A stretch of 64,000 nucleotides of DNA from the NCBI GenBank assembly GCA_018287875.1, contig JAGVVL010000017.1, positions 3,286,001 to 3,350,000 on the forward strand. Direction: 5' to 3'. The stretch is from Nigrospora sphaerica (Eukaryota > Ascomycota > Sordariomycetes > Amphisphaeriales > Apiosporaceae). The position numbers and the translations under genes are program-made. The notes beneath the pieces are model-generated. The model had not been told where the DNA came from and did not search any database. It saw nothing but the letters and a program-made list of their open reading frames with translations. This document shows positions 21,672 to 34,326 of the stretch, piece by piece (within the stretch, counting starts at the first letter, position 1; the number at the start of each line of letters is the position of its first letter).

Positions 21672-22807
21672 TTACAGGCAAGCAAAGGCGAATAAGGCAC
21701 CGATGATCAGTGCGCTGACCGATGCGGTGACTTGTGACGAGCCGGCGGTGGAGGGGGCCGAGTCCTGGGGAGGTGTCGTGCCGGGAGCCTCGGGAGCCGT
21801 TCCGCTGGGACCCTCTCCTCCAGCAGACGAGGGGGGCGGGGCAACAGGGCCGGAGCCGGTGGGAGCGGATCCGGTAGGAGCGGATCCGGTAGGAGCGGAG
21901 CCACCGCTGGTGGGAGCGGAGCCAGCAGGAGACGAGCCAGCAGGGGCTGAGCCAGTGGGGGCGGGCCCAGCTGGGCCAGTGCCGGCGGGAGGCGAAGCAG
22001 GCGGCGGAACCTGGATCTGGCCGTCGGGAATCTGGCTGACGGGGTTCGTAGCGGTAGGGGCAGGGGCACTGGGGACCGGGGCCGACGTGACGGAAGCGCA
22101 AGGTGTCGTGTGGACTTGAACCTGTCCGTCACCAATCTGGCACAGGGGGATGGGCACCTGGGTCGTGACGACCTGGGGCTGGCCATCGCTCAAGGCTGTG
22201 ACGATGGTGGTCTGGGCCATGGTGGTCCCCACGGTGTTGCCCTTGGGCGGCGGCGTCGAGTCACTGCCCGAGCCACAAGGCAGGGCGATGATGTGAACGG
22301 GCTCGCACTGCGCGGCCCAGTTCTTATTGTAGAGGTTGTAGAAGTCTCCCGATAAGCAGCGGTAGAAGACTTTGGAGTCGCCCAGGGCCAGCGTACTGTC
22401 GTCACAGATGGAGAAGCCGCTGGTGTACAGGGCGCCGGCCTGGGGCGGCCCGTCGAATTGGAATTGGAAGTTCGACGCGATGTACCCGACACGGCCCAGG
22501 CCATCGTGGGTCACACTGTCGTTCAAGGACATGACAAGAACGCCATTTGCACCACATTCAGCGCGCTTCTGTGGTTTGTGTTAGCCAATGGCATGTGGAA
22601 CGAGCGGCAGGGGCGGCGGCTCACCTCGGGCTGCTCGAGGCTTCGCTTGTTGGCTTGGGGCCGGTCGACGGTGATCTCGAACTTGCCGTCAAAGCTCTTG
22701 GTGCAACCGGCGGGCGGAGCACCCGGGGGCGGGATCTTGTCGGTGACGCCCTGGGGGACGGCGAAAGCAACGCCCACCAGGGAAGCTAAGGAGAATGTGT
22801 TCTTCAT
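21672..22807 (-). CDS. PIR-like cell wall protein with GPI signal
   Basis: Exons 22625-22807 and 21672-22568 join over a 56-nt intron (donor GTGAGCCGC, acceptor AACCACAG) to 359 aa. A signal peptide (about 1-17) is followed by Kex2-type KR sites at residues about 54-55 and 62-63. The middle has a Cys-containing domain (SGFSICDDSTLALGDSKVFY to QCEPVHIIALPCGSG). Three degenerate PIR-type repeats follow: LSDGQPQ, QIGDGQVQ and QIPDGQIQ. In PIR proteins this glutamine motif forms ester links to beta-1,3-glucan. Then comes a Pro/Ser/Gly stalk with tandem APTGS units and a C-terminal hydrophobic tail (VSALIIGALFAFACL) after small residues, consistent with a GPI anchor. The product is thus a wall structural protein with possibly two modes of attachment. 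Confidence 0.85.
21850..21970 (-). repeat. 15-nt tandem repeats coding APTGS/APAGS
   Basis: Inside the PIR-like gene a unit such as GCTCCTACCGGATCC recurs head to tail, two copies being identical and others diverged, giving Ala-Pro-Thr-Gly-Ser runs in the stalk. Such coding minisatellites vary in copy number between strains of wall-protein genes. Confidence 0.75.
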
Positions 22808-25800
22808 CCTGAAAGAATCACCTGTACGTGGCGATGACGGGAGGCTGATTTGAGGCAGAAGCTATGCTGGCTGAACAATGTGTGCAAGAAGAAGCGTGAT
22901 GGATGAGCAGTGATGATGAAGATGGATGCCTAATGGAAAGCTGCTTTTGAACTCGACTCGGCGTATGCTATTTGGTCCAGGGCCGGGTTGAATGGCGGCG
23001 GCAATGACTCTCGGGAGGAGGGAAGCAGAGAGATGAGAGGAATGGGGAGGGACGAAGCGAACTCTCGGAAGGAAGGGAGCTAGAGGTTTATGAAGAGACG
23101 GGAGGCGACGATGTGGGCTGGTAGACAGCAGGCAGGCTTACAAACAGGTACATGTAAACACGGATGTGAGCTTCAGCACTGGGGGTGAAGTGCTAGAGAA
23201 GGCGGCTGCCCAACCAGGCCACACTGAATCATCTCGATGCAGCCACATGGGGTGAAATCGGGGAGGCAGGTTTAGCTGGCCCCTCAGGCATGGAAGCGAG
23301 AGGTTCCATCCACCTTGCTACGGTACGATGGGAGCCGGACCGGAAGGGGATACGTACCGCCAGACATCACGTACCTCCAGTTCTTTTACATGGGAAAGAG
23401 TCCGAATGGTTGGGCGGGTGAATGGATGAGTGGGTGGCATGTACAATACCACCTACTATCCCACACATAGTTACGAACAGACGGACGCTGTTTGGCTGCG
23501 GCTGGATACTCGTCGTCGTCTTTGTCGGGCCCCTAGTCTGATCTGGACAAAACACATCCAGTCAGTGCTAGCCAGGAAGAACCCTCTCAACACCACAACG
23601 GCTGGCAACCCGGTCCCGGGCTATTCATTGGGCGGTCGAAAGGCGATGGGATACTGGGGCATGTGTGGCGGGCACGTACATGCGTCGTGGGTCGCATCAG
23701 ATGTCTCCTGCTGGCGTGTCTCGGTGCTTCTTTCCATGGAATCTTCTTTCCCTCTTGTCCGTCCCGGTCCCACGCGGCAGAAGCAAAGAGAAGCACAGCC
23801 CAAAACATCCCTCCAATACTCGCAGCCAGGCGAAAAGACAGACGCGGGCGGTACATGCATGTTTCGTTGACCTATCCATCCGAGCAGGCAGGACACCCCT
23901 CCAAGGGATCGACGTCGCCCGTGCCAGGTGCATACTTGGGTTTCCCCTTTGCATGGGTCGTGGCTGGGATGTGGATGCTGGGAATGCCATTGATGCTGGG
24001 ATGAAGACGCCGGTTCTCATTTTAGCGGGTACTTTGCAGACAACCCCCCCTCTGCAGTGCAGACCCATGGCGCCTGCCGTCCCTTGTTAGTGTCTACCAT
24101 TTACACAGTAGTACCTCCGATACAGGAAACCCTGATGACTTGTTTTCCCATCGGCCGCCATTGGTGGGGAGATATCAGTCGTCGGGCATGGTATTTGGCG
24201 GGATCAGATGCAAAAAGGAACCTGCACTACGAGGAATGCGGCACTACTCTTGAGGAATCTCATCTCGCGCCGACGTGAAGCTTCGTGGAGCCCGCTGCTT
24301 AGGGCGGGCCTTGCCATCGCGACGGCCTCCCCCTCGACTCATCGGTCCCAGTCTGGATCGGCTGGCTCCGGCTGGCGAACGAGATAGGCCGAAGGTAATA
24401 GCAAAATGTTGATGCGCATGCTACATTCTTCTTTCCCCTCTTCGCCTTGTGCTGGCCTTGGCGAGGGAACCTTAGGCAAGGAACCGCGCGTGGACGCCCA
24501 GCGGGCCCCAAACACATGTTGGACCATCGAGTATGGAGCTACTGACACGAGGGAAAGAGGAAGAAAAAGGCAGTCGCCTCTCCCGCCGGCCTCTTCCCTG
24601 CGCCGTCGTGGAAGTTCGTCCAGCTGGACCAAAGTGCTGTCTCTGGGCAATACAACGGGACGAATGGCGGGTTCTGCGGTGCGATGACTGGGTAGGTCGC
24701 TGGGCAACCGCAGATCGGCACATTTTCCGCCGTCGCCGTGTCAGTCGTGTATGCTTGTTCAATTGACTGAGACCTACCGGTGAGTACCTGGCTGGCAGGT
24801 ACCTAAGGGTCCTTGGCCGGACTACTGTCAACTAACCACCATCCCAATCTATTGTATGAGCTTTCCCGACGAGCGAGGGAACTCCTGAATTGAGTTTTCC
24901 GCTGGAACTAGACGATGATTCAATGTGGCCTGTAGCACGGTAGGCAATGGTGTCAATTGCCCTATTGAATCCCAGGCATGGATCCTTTCTTGTCAGTCGG
25001 TCTTTACTGCAGGGGACTTACACGATCATGGATACTGGACGTGGTGCCTGTTTCGGACCAAGTGTCCTGAAAGTGGCCAATTGCTGAGCGGGCGTACCTA
25101 GACTTGGGGACAACCCAGCGGTTACCGGACAGGGATTAGAGGGGTAGAGGGGCAGTTGGAGGGGCCCTTTCCCTCGTGCGTAGGGTGGAGAGAGAGGGCC
25201 CAGACGGGGAAGGAAGCCGTCGTTCTGCCGCCATGGCCTCTACTCGTCTATCAGCATTCGCCGGCCGCCTGCTTGTTTGTCACCAGGGCCCGCGCCGTTG
25301 GCAGCACCATCCAGGAGAAGTGAGCTAACATGCTCACGAGTGCAACAACAGGATCCATCTCCTACAGGTCCTGGCTGCCCGCGGCTCAGCAAATCCCCAT
25401 GTGAGGGGCTGGGAAGCAGCTCAGTCTGTCGGTCTGCTTACCCAATGATGGCCTCCTCCCGCTTTCCATCACTGAATCCCCTGCCGCCGCCCGCGTTTCA
25501 CCATGGCATCTAGCGGGAAGAAAGAGCATCCTTACTGCCTGATGCCCTACTTGCTTTTCCCACTTAGCAGCTGCATCTCGCATCTGTCATACGTAATCTC
25601 AATCACCGTGCGACGCTGTCAGCCATAGATGACTGCCATCCAGTCCCAAGCTTCCATTCCAGCTCGCAGCACCACAGCCCCTCCAGGGTCCTTTCTGACG
25701 CTGCCAGCATGGCCTCACGACTTCCAAGCGACTAACGGCACCGAACTACCCACCTCCTACCCCTCTTTGCGACGAAACTCCCTGTGCCGTCATGGATTGC

Positions 25801-28800
25801 CAGTCGGGCTACCGAGCACACGCTGGAGCCACCGAGTGGCAGCGTCGCCTTGGTCTACAGCAGTGGAGATGCAGATGCAGATGCTAACAAGAGACGGACG
25901 ACTGGACAAGAGCAGCGGTCACAACTCGCCAGCTGCTCTTCCCTGCTATCTGGATTGCCAATAACCCTATCTTCTCCCGCCGCCCCCGTTGATAAACAAA
26001 GACCGATCGATTTTGAGATGGGCCCTGCCTGACGTCAAGCGTACCGACCGTTTTCAGCTGAAGGTAGGTTGCCGCCTGGACGCGTTCTGCTTTGTAGGGC
26101 GGCTCGCGAGCCTGCCGACCGTCTGTGGCCTTGTCCCTGAGATTCCACCGCATAAGACAGGCGCTCAGATGCAACACCAATAGGAATGTTCTTGGATGAA
26201 GCCAGCCGGCACATACGAGTGCAGATGCATACTTCAGATGGTACTGAGTACAAGCCGTTCGGAGCCCTGCAGCGCCAAGTCAGCTGTAGTCAGGGCCAGC
26301 CTGCCAGCCAAGAGGGACGAAATCCTAGACGCACCACTCAACAAGGCGCAAATAGGGCCAGCCAAGAAGTTCTCGAAGTCCACTGTGGCCGCTACATCAG
26401 TATATACTATTGATATGAGCCTGAAAAAGATTATGGGCCTCAAGTCCACCCCAGTTGAGCGGAAACTGGTATGTAAAGGAGTCCATAGCTCCAGTCGTAC
26501 CATCAGGCACACTGTTGACCGCGGTCTCGGCTCCACCGTATGATGCCCACCTCATTGCGTATCTCCAAGCGCGCTATCGAATAGCTGGAGGAGGTCCCGA
26601 TTGAAAAAAGATATTATTCAGAATCCAGAAATCAGCATGGGCGGCAAAAGCAACGGCCGCTGTTGAGGCCCGATTTGACGAGCTATCATCCATTGCAGCT
26701 TACGACTCGAGATCTTTTCCCCCTCTTGGCCGTTTAAACGCATGTACACGAGATGCCAATGGCGGAGGCCCTCTTTGAACAGCACCACCAAGACCGCCCA
26801 CTCCCTACCATCGGACCGACGCAGATCGATGGCTCTCACACTCGGCATCCCTGTCACTCTGCCCCCACGCCGGTGTGGTCGAATCTCCAGTTCCAGCACG
26901 TTAGGATCCAACATGATTGTGCTATTTGCACCCATCACTGGCTGGAAGCAGTCAGGCTCCGGATGAAAGTCGAAGCACGGTTCTGCATGGTCGTTCAGCT
27001 TGAGGAAGCTCGTATTTCATTCAGCCGGATGGTGCCAGTCGCCGCCTCGCCTGCTGGGAAATCAGGATACTTTGGGATTGGGAAGGGGCGTTGTGCCGTG
27101 TCCCTTTGCTGGCATACGCATGTTGAGTCCAGCGACTCGAGCACCCAGACACAATTGAGAAGCCGGCTGTCGGCCGGCCTTGGCGGTTAGGATCATCTTG
27201 GCTGCAGTCAAGCAGGCGACGGCTATCCCGGTCCCGCATGCGTGCCCGAAGGGGAAGCATTGTCCTTGCCCCCCCGTGTCATCGTGACACCATGACACAA
27301 CGCCAAACTATCTCTCGCCCGGGGTCTTCTTATACGCCCTGTACCCGCCTGGAGCGGCGTCCGTAGCGTCAGTTCAATCCTGAAACTTTGCTTGCGGGTA
27401 ATATGAGGTGGCTCGCCGCGAATCGTAAGTGAAAGAGGTCTTCTTTGCGCCTCCTGAGCGTGGCTGCCGTCCCAACCGTCTTGCTTTCGCCATTGCAGGC
27501 AGGGGCCCTTCCTTCACAGCGGTATATATGCCTTGTTGTTCGAGTACGGTAGGTGAGCTGTCACGGCTTGATTGGTCCCGCCGTCTCCTCCTGCGGCCGC
27601 TCGGCTCTTCTTCAACAGCATTCTCAAGTATAGGTTCCGTCCGGACAGAGGAAAATGGGGCAAGTCATGGAGAAGTCAGCAGAGATGAAGCTACGACTCC
27701 CTGCATCGATCAGGCCCATGTACCCTCATCCACTACGCCCCGACCGCGTTGTCCTGATCGTTCTTCCGTCCCGTGCGCCGCCCTCCCGCCCGCACGGGCA
27801 CCCGTCGATAACGCTCCCTAGCCCATTGTCCTGTGGTCACTCGGGTCCATTGGGCCGTGGGGAGAGCCATCCCTTTCGTCAGGACTCCCTGCTCCTCTCC
27901 AGCCTCCTCGCACCATTACCGCCCTACAGCGCGCTGTGTGTGGCTGCAAGGTCGTCATCCCTACCACCCGAGGGTGACCGGAGGCCCGGAGAGGGAGAGG
28001 TCTTTTCGCCGCGCACAGGCGGACAAGCGGCCCCTCTTCGTCTACCCGTTCGATCCGGGCGGGGACCCCCCAGCCCTAGCGCTATCTTTTGCCGAGTAAA
28101 GGAAGGGGCTTCAACTCCCAGCCTGTTCTGATGACATGTCCACGCAAAGTCGCACTCCACGACCATGCTTTCCCCTGGAGCGGAACCAACAGGCTGGCAG
28201 CGTTGCGTCGCACACAACCCCTCCGATCTACATAACGCTACCGTTCATTTTCAAGTTTTCTCTCCCTTTCCCTTCATTCTTAAATGCGCAGACTATTGAT
28301 TGATGCGCATACTGTAACCTGATGTTGAGGGGCCGTAGTGGTACGTCCCTGACACCGACTCCTCTACAATTGCAGCTTTGCCAGGATTCCCCCTTCGCCT
28401 ACCCGCCCACCGCCGATCCTACGGCTGTGATGTACAGATCGCAGAACCAGTGAAGCAGCCTGGACTGAACTTTTGCACACACCGCCGATCCAGGCAGCGA
28501 CGAGCATTGTGGGTGGCGGATGCCTTCTCCAGTCACAGCCCGACGAGAGGGGAGGGAGGAGGTTGGGAAAACACTGATCGCCTGGTTGACCATGTTGTCC
28601 TGCTGTGCGCCACATCAGCACCACCCGCGCTAACGAAGACACACCCTCGGCCTTTGCTCTGCACAACGTACCGCCCTGTCTATCGAGTGGACGCGTCGTC
28701 CGACGCTGCTGCTGTTGCTTCTGCTGCGGGTCTTCGGCGGTGGGTAGACTTCAAGTGCGAGCATCGCCCTGTATACAAAACCGACGAACTTGACGTTGGC

Positions 28801-29845
28801 CACCGAGGCGTGTTTACATCTGCAGGTCAAGAGGCAGCCAAGGCACCTAGAGACGAGTCACGAGCCCCTGGCACGCGCGCCCAGCCTTGTCCCCCACGTC
28901 CGGCCCGCCGTGCGTCCCCGAGGTGCTCGACCGACCGTACGGGCGCCTCGTGCACGACCGCTCTCGCAATGCCCCCTCCCACGTCATTTTGCGTGATATT
29001 GTGTTTCCCGCTGCTCACACGGGCATGGGTTCTCTATGGCTGCGAGCGCATAAGCACCCTCCACCCCACGGCATGCCTGCCTCGTCGAAACTCCCTTCCC
29101 CCTCTCCCCGTGAGATAGGCCACGCCGCCATGACGTCACAGCCGGTAATATGTAGGGCCCTATATAACTACCTCGTGTTGTCTCCCTCTGGGCCTCGTAG
29201 CACCCGTCACCAGGCCAATCAACCGAGGCGAGTTGATGAATGCCCTCTTTCGTTCGGGGTGACGTGACGCTTGCACGATGGGGCACGGCAAGCAACCCAG
29301 CAGCGAATCCACCCCGCGTTCCGGCATGGCGTAGCGATGGTCATGATGGCCGGGATCGAATGGGCCCAGAGGAGGAAGAAATACCCGTGGCGAATCGTAG
29401 GCGACGGGGTCATCGGTTCAGACCACGGTCGCATGTGAAGTAGCGTGAGCATTGCCATCACAGCGGGACATCAAGCAGCAACAAGGGCAAAAGACCTACG
29501 CGGGCCTGGTGACTTGTGTTATACAACAGCAGAAAGAAGCGCTCTATTGCGTGCGTGGTGTATCCGTCGCGAGACGACGGAAATAGCAAGGGAAGGGGGA
29601 AGAAAACGAAAAATCAAATATACGCAAATGGTCTATCTACGCAAGGGGGAATCATTCCAGTCCAGCCAAGTCGGTATATGTGCAACCCATGGCCCTCTTT
29701 GGGTCTCCCGGCGGCCAGTCATTCTCTTTTGTCGTCACGTTCTTCGTATCGTCGTACCGTCATCGGTTCGAGCGCGCTTTCGTTCTGCGAGAGCAAAACG
29801 CCGGACCTCAAGTTCAAGTTGTGGTAATCGCCGTCGCGTCCCGTC
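22808..29845. other. Seven-kilobase stretch with no supported gene
   Basis: Both strands have many short overlapping frames, the longest about 246 codons (28378-29118 plus), but none shows a domain, signal peptide or plausible exon chain. Codon patterns look random. The base composition is not AT-rich, so it does not look like RIP-mutated transposon DNA. It lies upstream of the PIR-like gene and downstream of the importin gene. Long regulatory DNA or a non-coding transcript is possible. I saw no tRNA fold or transposon terminus in it. Confidence 0.5.
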
Positions 29846-32800
29846 TTAACCATGGAGGTGGCGCACGAGGTTCTCGACAACTTGGCGCGTCTCGCCCTGG
29901 AGCTGGTCCTCGGGCGGGCTCAGCACCTTCTCGAAGACGGGCATCAGGCGGGGCGTCAGCTCCTGGATCGTGGGGTTCTGCATCTCGTCTGTGGGGGGGG
30001 CTATCAGTACGTAGTTCGCAATCGGGAGGCGGCGGCGCTCGGGAATAGGGGAAGTAACTTACAGAGCTTGGCAATGCACTGGTAGACGGGCTTGTTCTCC
30101 TCGTAGTCCTCCTTGAGGGGCAGGAGGCCGACGAGGACGGGCAGAACATCGGCCAGGGGCACCTTGTCGGGGTGGGCCAGGATCATGCGGCAGATGCAGC
30201 CTGTGGCGTTGTCCTGCAGGCGGCTTTCGCTGATCTGCAGCAGAGGCTCGAGCTTGCTCATGATCTGGCCGTAGGCGGGCAAGTAGGTGGCGCTGTCGTT
30301 GGACTGGAAGACGAGCATGCCGATGGCGTAGGCCGCGTTGGACTTGGCCTCCTTGTCCTCGTCCGACAGGCGGTGCAGCAGCGGCGCCAGCAGCGCCTTG
30401 GTGTAGGGCGTCACGCCCGCACCCATGTGCATCGTCACCTCGGCGATGACTCCCACCGCCGTCGATCGCTCGATCGACTCCTGAGAGCTGACCAGCTTCA
30501 TGAGGGGCTTCTCGAAGATCTTCCAGACCTCGCCGAATTGCTCGCCCAGCGCCGCAGCCAGTCCAATGACCACATCCAGGGCGGTGTCGACGACCAACCA
30601 GTCCCACTCGGAGCCACCCTCGACGTTCTGTTCCTCCTCCTCATCACCCAGGTCCTGCTGGCAAGGGTGCGAGCGGGTGATGATGGTTCCGAGGACGGTG
30701 ATGGTCTGCTCCATCATGCCCTGCTGGGCCAGAACGGCCGGGCCGCACGTCTTGAGGGCAGCGGCCACATTGCGGTTGATCTCGGTCACAACGTCCCTTG
30801 TTAATAGTTAGCAGATGGTCCATGCCAAATGAAAAAGCCGAGTGCATGAGTTGATTCCAATCAGGAGTAGATGTAACGTTTTCTCAGCAACCGCATTGCG
30901 TCTGAGTGAGCTGGGTATAACGTGGTGTACTCATCATATGGATCGAAGGGTGACAAACGGGTGTGTGGGTGACTTACCGATCAGACTCGTCCTGCCACAG
31001 CTGGAGGGTGGCAGTAGCAACAACCTCGCCCAGCTTAGCGATCTGGGCGGCCGGCTGCGACTTCAGAGGCAGACCAGGTTGCCATTTCTGTCCAGTCGTC
31101 GACTCCATGACCTGCCAGACGCAGGCGTACGTCCGCCAGAGGGTCGAGATGGCGGCCTTGCGGCAACCCTCGTACGTGTGCTCGGCCAGAGGGGTGATGA
31201 GCTCGACGGCCTTCTCGATGTAGGGAGCGCTGCGCTCCTTGGCGTGGGTGATGACGTCGCCGAGAACCTCGACGGCCACCTCCTTCTCCATAGCAGCAGC
31301 AGAGACACCGATAATGTCATCCCAGTCATCATCATCGTCATCGTCATCCATGTCGTCCTCGTCGTCATCGCCATCATCTTCAGGCTTCACCTTGAGCTTC
31401 TTGCCGTCGGCAATGAGCTCGCCATCGACAAGACCGTCAATGTCGTCGAGGTCGAAGTCCTCCTCCTCCATCTCGACGCTCTCGAAGAGACCCTTGAAGA
31501 TGCCCTGGAGGGAGTCGCCGAGGTCACCGTCGTAAACTCGGGCAAGCTGGCTCCACAGGATGAAGGTGGTCTCACGAAGGCGGGCATTGCCAAGGGAGAG
31601 GGCCTTCTCGCTGGCCTGCAGAAGGGGCATAGCGAAAGGCTGGAAGTCCTGAGCACCAACGCCGACAGCGATGCGGCCCATAGCATCGCACACAGAGCTG
31701 CGAAGCTGGAGCTCGTCCTCGCCCGACTCGAGAGTGACGTACTGGGACATGGCGTTCATGGTCTCGGCGAGGAAGGGCTTGAAGTTGCCCTCGAGAGCCT
31801 GGGCCATGGCGCCGATGGCACCGGCAGCGGCCGACTTGACCTTGACATCCTGGTGGTTCAGGAAGCGACCGACGCGGCTAATGAGGCCCTCGGCGTACTT
31901 GTTCATGATTTCCGACCCGAAGCCCTCCGACATGGTGTCGATGGAGCCGAGAACCGAGCGAATAATCTCGATGTTCTTCTCGTCATTCTCGTCGGCCGAG
32001 GCGGCCTCAAGGTTCTTGACCAGAGCTGTAATGATGGCGTCGTGGTGGGCCATCATGGTCTCGGCCAGATCCTCACCCATGCGCATCAGGCTGACCAGCG
32101 AGTCGTGGCGGACGGACCGGTTCTCGTCGTTCAGCAGACTAATGATGGCGGGCATGAGGCCCTCAATCTGGGTGGACACGAAGTCGGGGGCGCCCTCGGC
32201 GCAGGTGCCCAGGGCGAGAATAGCAGCACGTCGCTGTCCGGGGTTCTGGGAGGTGGCGTATTTGGGGAACTCGTTCAGCAGAGGCACGGCAACCTGGCGC
32301 GGGGGCAGGTCGGTCGAAAGTTGCTCAATCAGGACCAGAGCGGAGCGGGCAGCCGTCATGTCGTCCTCGTCGTCATCATCCTCCAGCTCGCCCATGATGT
32401 TCATGGCCGAGGTGGTCAGCTGGGCGCCCATATCAGGGATGCCCTGAATCTTCATGCGACGGTACCGCACGCACTGGGTCAGGAACGCCAGAGCCTGAAC
32501 GCGGACTTCATTGTCGGCGTTGGTGTTGGCAGCCAGCTGGAGCATGAACTGGACAAGATCCTTGAAGTACTTGGAGATGAGGGACGACTCATAACCCAGG
32601 AAGGACTGGAAGGTCTCGAAGGCCTGCTTGGTGCGGACCTCGTCGTTGTTTTCGACCGAGTCCTTGAGAACATCGACCATGGCGGGGATAAACTCCTGGA
32701 TGGTGGCGACGGACTCCTCATCCTCGTCGGCGTGGATCAGCAGGAGCACCGAGGTGATGGACAGCATGGTGTTGATGCGGACATCACGGCTCTGGGGGTC

Positions 32801-33402
32801 GCGGATGGTCTTGCCGAACAGCTCGAACAGCTTGGGCAGGTGGTCGGCGAAGACGGTGGGGTCGGCCTCGAGCAGCGTGTGGACGATGAAGGAGCCGACC
32901 TCACGGTGGGCGACGTTGTCCGAGGTGGTCAGCTGCAGGACAGCGGGCAGCAAGTCTTCCCACTCCTTGTTCTCGAAGTCGATGCAGGCGATGCCGGCGA
33001 TGACACGCGAGCCGGCATGACGCACAAGGGTGTGCTGCTCGCGCAGGACAGCCTGGACAAGCTCACTGCGGATGCTGGCGCGCTGGGCCGGGTCGACCTT
33101 GGTCCACAGCTTCGGGGTCAAGCGCAAGGCCTGGACGGCAGCGAGCTGGCGGACCGTGTCCTGGGGGTGCGAGACGAGCACATGGAGGAGACCGACGAGG
33201 CCCTCGGGGCGCGAGTAGTAGTTCTTCTTGAGCTCGGCGGTGGCTGCCTTGACCTGCGCAGTGTCGGCTGGCGATGGGGGCGCGAGAGTCAGCGGATGCG
33301 ACGATGGGGCTCAGGGCAGCAGCAGAAGACGGCGCGCCGAGGGCATTGGAACTTACGAATCTGGCAGGTCTGCAGCAATTCAACCAGCTTTTGTTGATCC
33401 AT
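29846..33402 (-). CDS. PSE1: Importin beta-3 type karyopherin (Kap121/Pse1)
   Basis: Four exons (33357-33402, 30978-33267, 30063-30796, 29846-29988) join in phase to 1070 aa, close to the family's usual 1090. The 15-codon first exon reads MDQQKLVELLQTCQI and continues as PDTAQVKAATAELKKNYYSR, the standard Kap121 opening. The rest is HEAT repeats (for example VRQLAAVQALRLTPKLW and SVRHDSLVSLMRMGEDLAE) with the conserved acidic insert DDDDDDDDWDDIIGVS at about residues 640-670. The C-terminus ends QVVENLVRHLHG. The protein carries nuclear import cargoes (ribosomal proteins, Pho4- and Ste12-type factors in yeast) through the pore and releases them on Ran-GTP. It is a housekeeping gene, intact, with a very short first exon that gene finders may miss. 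Confidence 0.95.
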
Positions 33403-34326
33403 GGTGCAAGATCAGTCACAAGACTTGTACAGACTGACTCTACCAGGAGGGGAAAAGAAAGATGAGGATGGAGGGGGGAAAAGGAACGTCGGGCCCCAGG
33501 CTTAGACTCGACACGATGAAATACTAGGCGCCGAGAGGGACGAGGGTAACAGAAAAAAAACAAATGGATATCAATGCCTGGGCGCCCAATCTCAGCCTGG
33601 CCAACGAACACGAGTAGGCGGACTGCTGTTAGTGCGGAGCGGTCGAAAAAAAAAAACGAAATTTTTCCAGGGTCCTTGAATGTTGGTCGGGTGACTGATA
33701 AGATTGGATAACCCCGCCAAACGAGGGGCAAAGAGCGTCAGAGGGGTGAGAGCGACCGAGGGGCAACCTAAAAAAATTCCTGTATACCTCTCTCCATGTT
33801 CTGGCCGTGCCAGCACGTGGCAACCCGGGCAGCGTCTGGAGCCGCAAAGGGCAAGACGGATAACATTAAAGTCTCGAATATGGTCTGATAGATGCGAGCT
33901 ATTTTTCCTGAGGCTGAACCCTCGCTCTTTGTACATCACGCCCTTTACTTCATGTATGTTGACGGGCTGGAGCCCAGAACGCTCCGTTCACCACGGCCTG
34001 GCGAACCCGCTAGTTAGGACAGACGACCCAACCAGACTCCATCAAGATCGTCAAGCAATCCATATCACGGTAGATCTATTCTCACTGACACATTCGATAA
34101 GCCCGGCACCGCTGCTCAGTAGCTGTCGATGGGGAGAGCAGGTAGGGGAGATCTGCCAGTCCGATCATATGCAAATGGGGCTTCATAACATACGAGAGCA
34201 AAATTTCCCCGGCCCTGGTAGGTTACACACAATAGAACCAACCGCGCATACAATATCCGGCTCACCGAGACTAGCCGTCCCCTTACCCCAGTAACGAACG
34301 CAGTACGCCTCTTCTTACGCTGTCGT
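33403..34326. other. Importin promoter and upstream 3' region
   Basis: No gene. It includes A- and T-runs near 33645-33665 just upstream of the importin ATG, and should hold the importin promoter and 5' UTR and the 3' UTR of the membrane protein. Confidence 0.45.

Noticed and set aside
22458..22853. Plus-strand frame across the PIR-like gene start
   Set aside because: Antisense to the first exon and intron; no independent evidence.
28378..29118. Plus-strand frame of 246 codons in the gene desert
   Set aside because: Random-looking, Arg/Pro-rich translation with no domain, signal peptide or homologous pattern that I recognise.
30842..33397. 851-codon plus-strand frame opposite the importin gene
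   Set aside because: It is the antisense shadow of Kap121: highly repetitive in Val/Leu/Gly/Asp, as expected from reversed HEAT-repeat codons.
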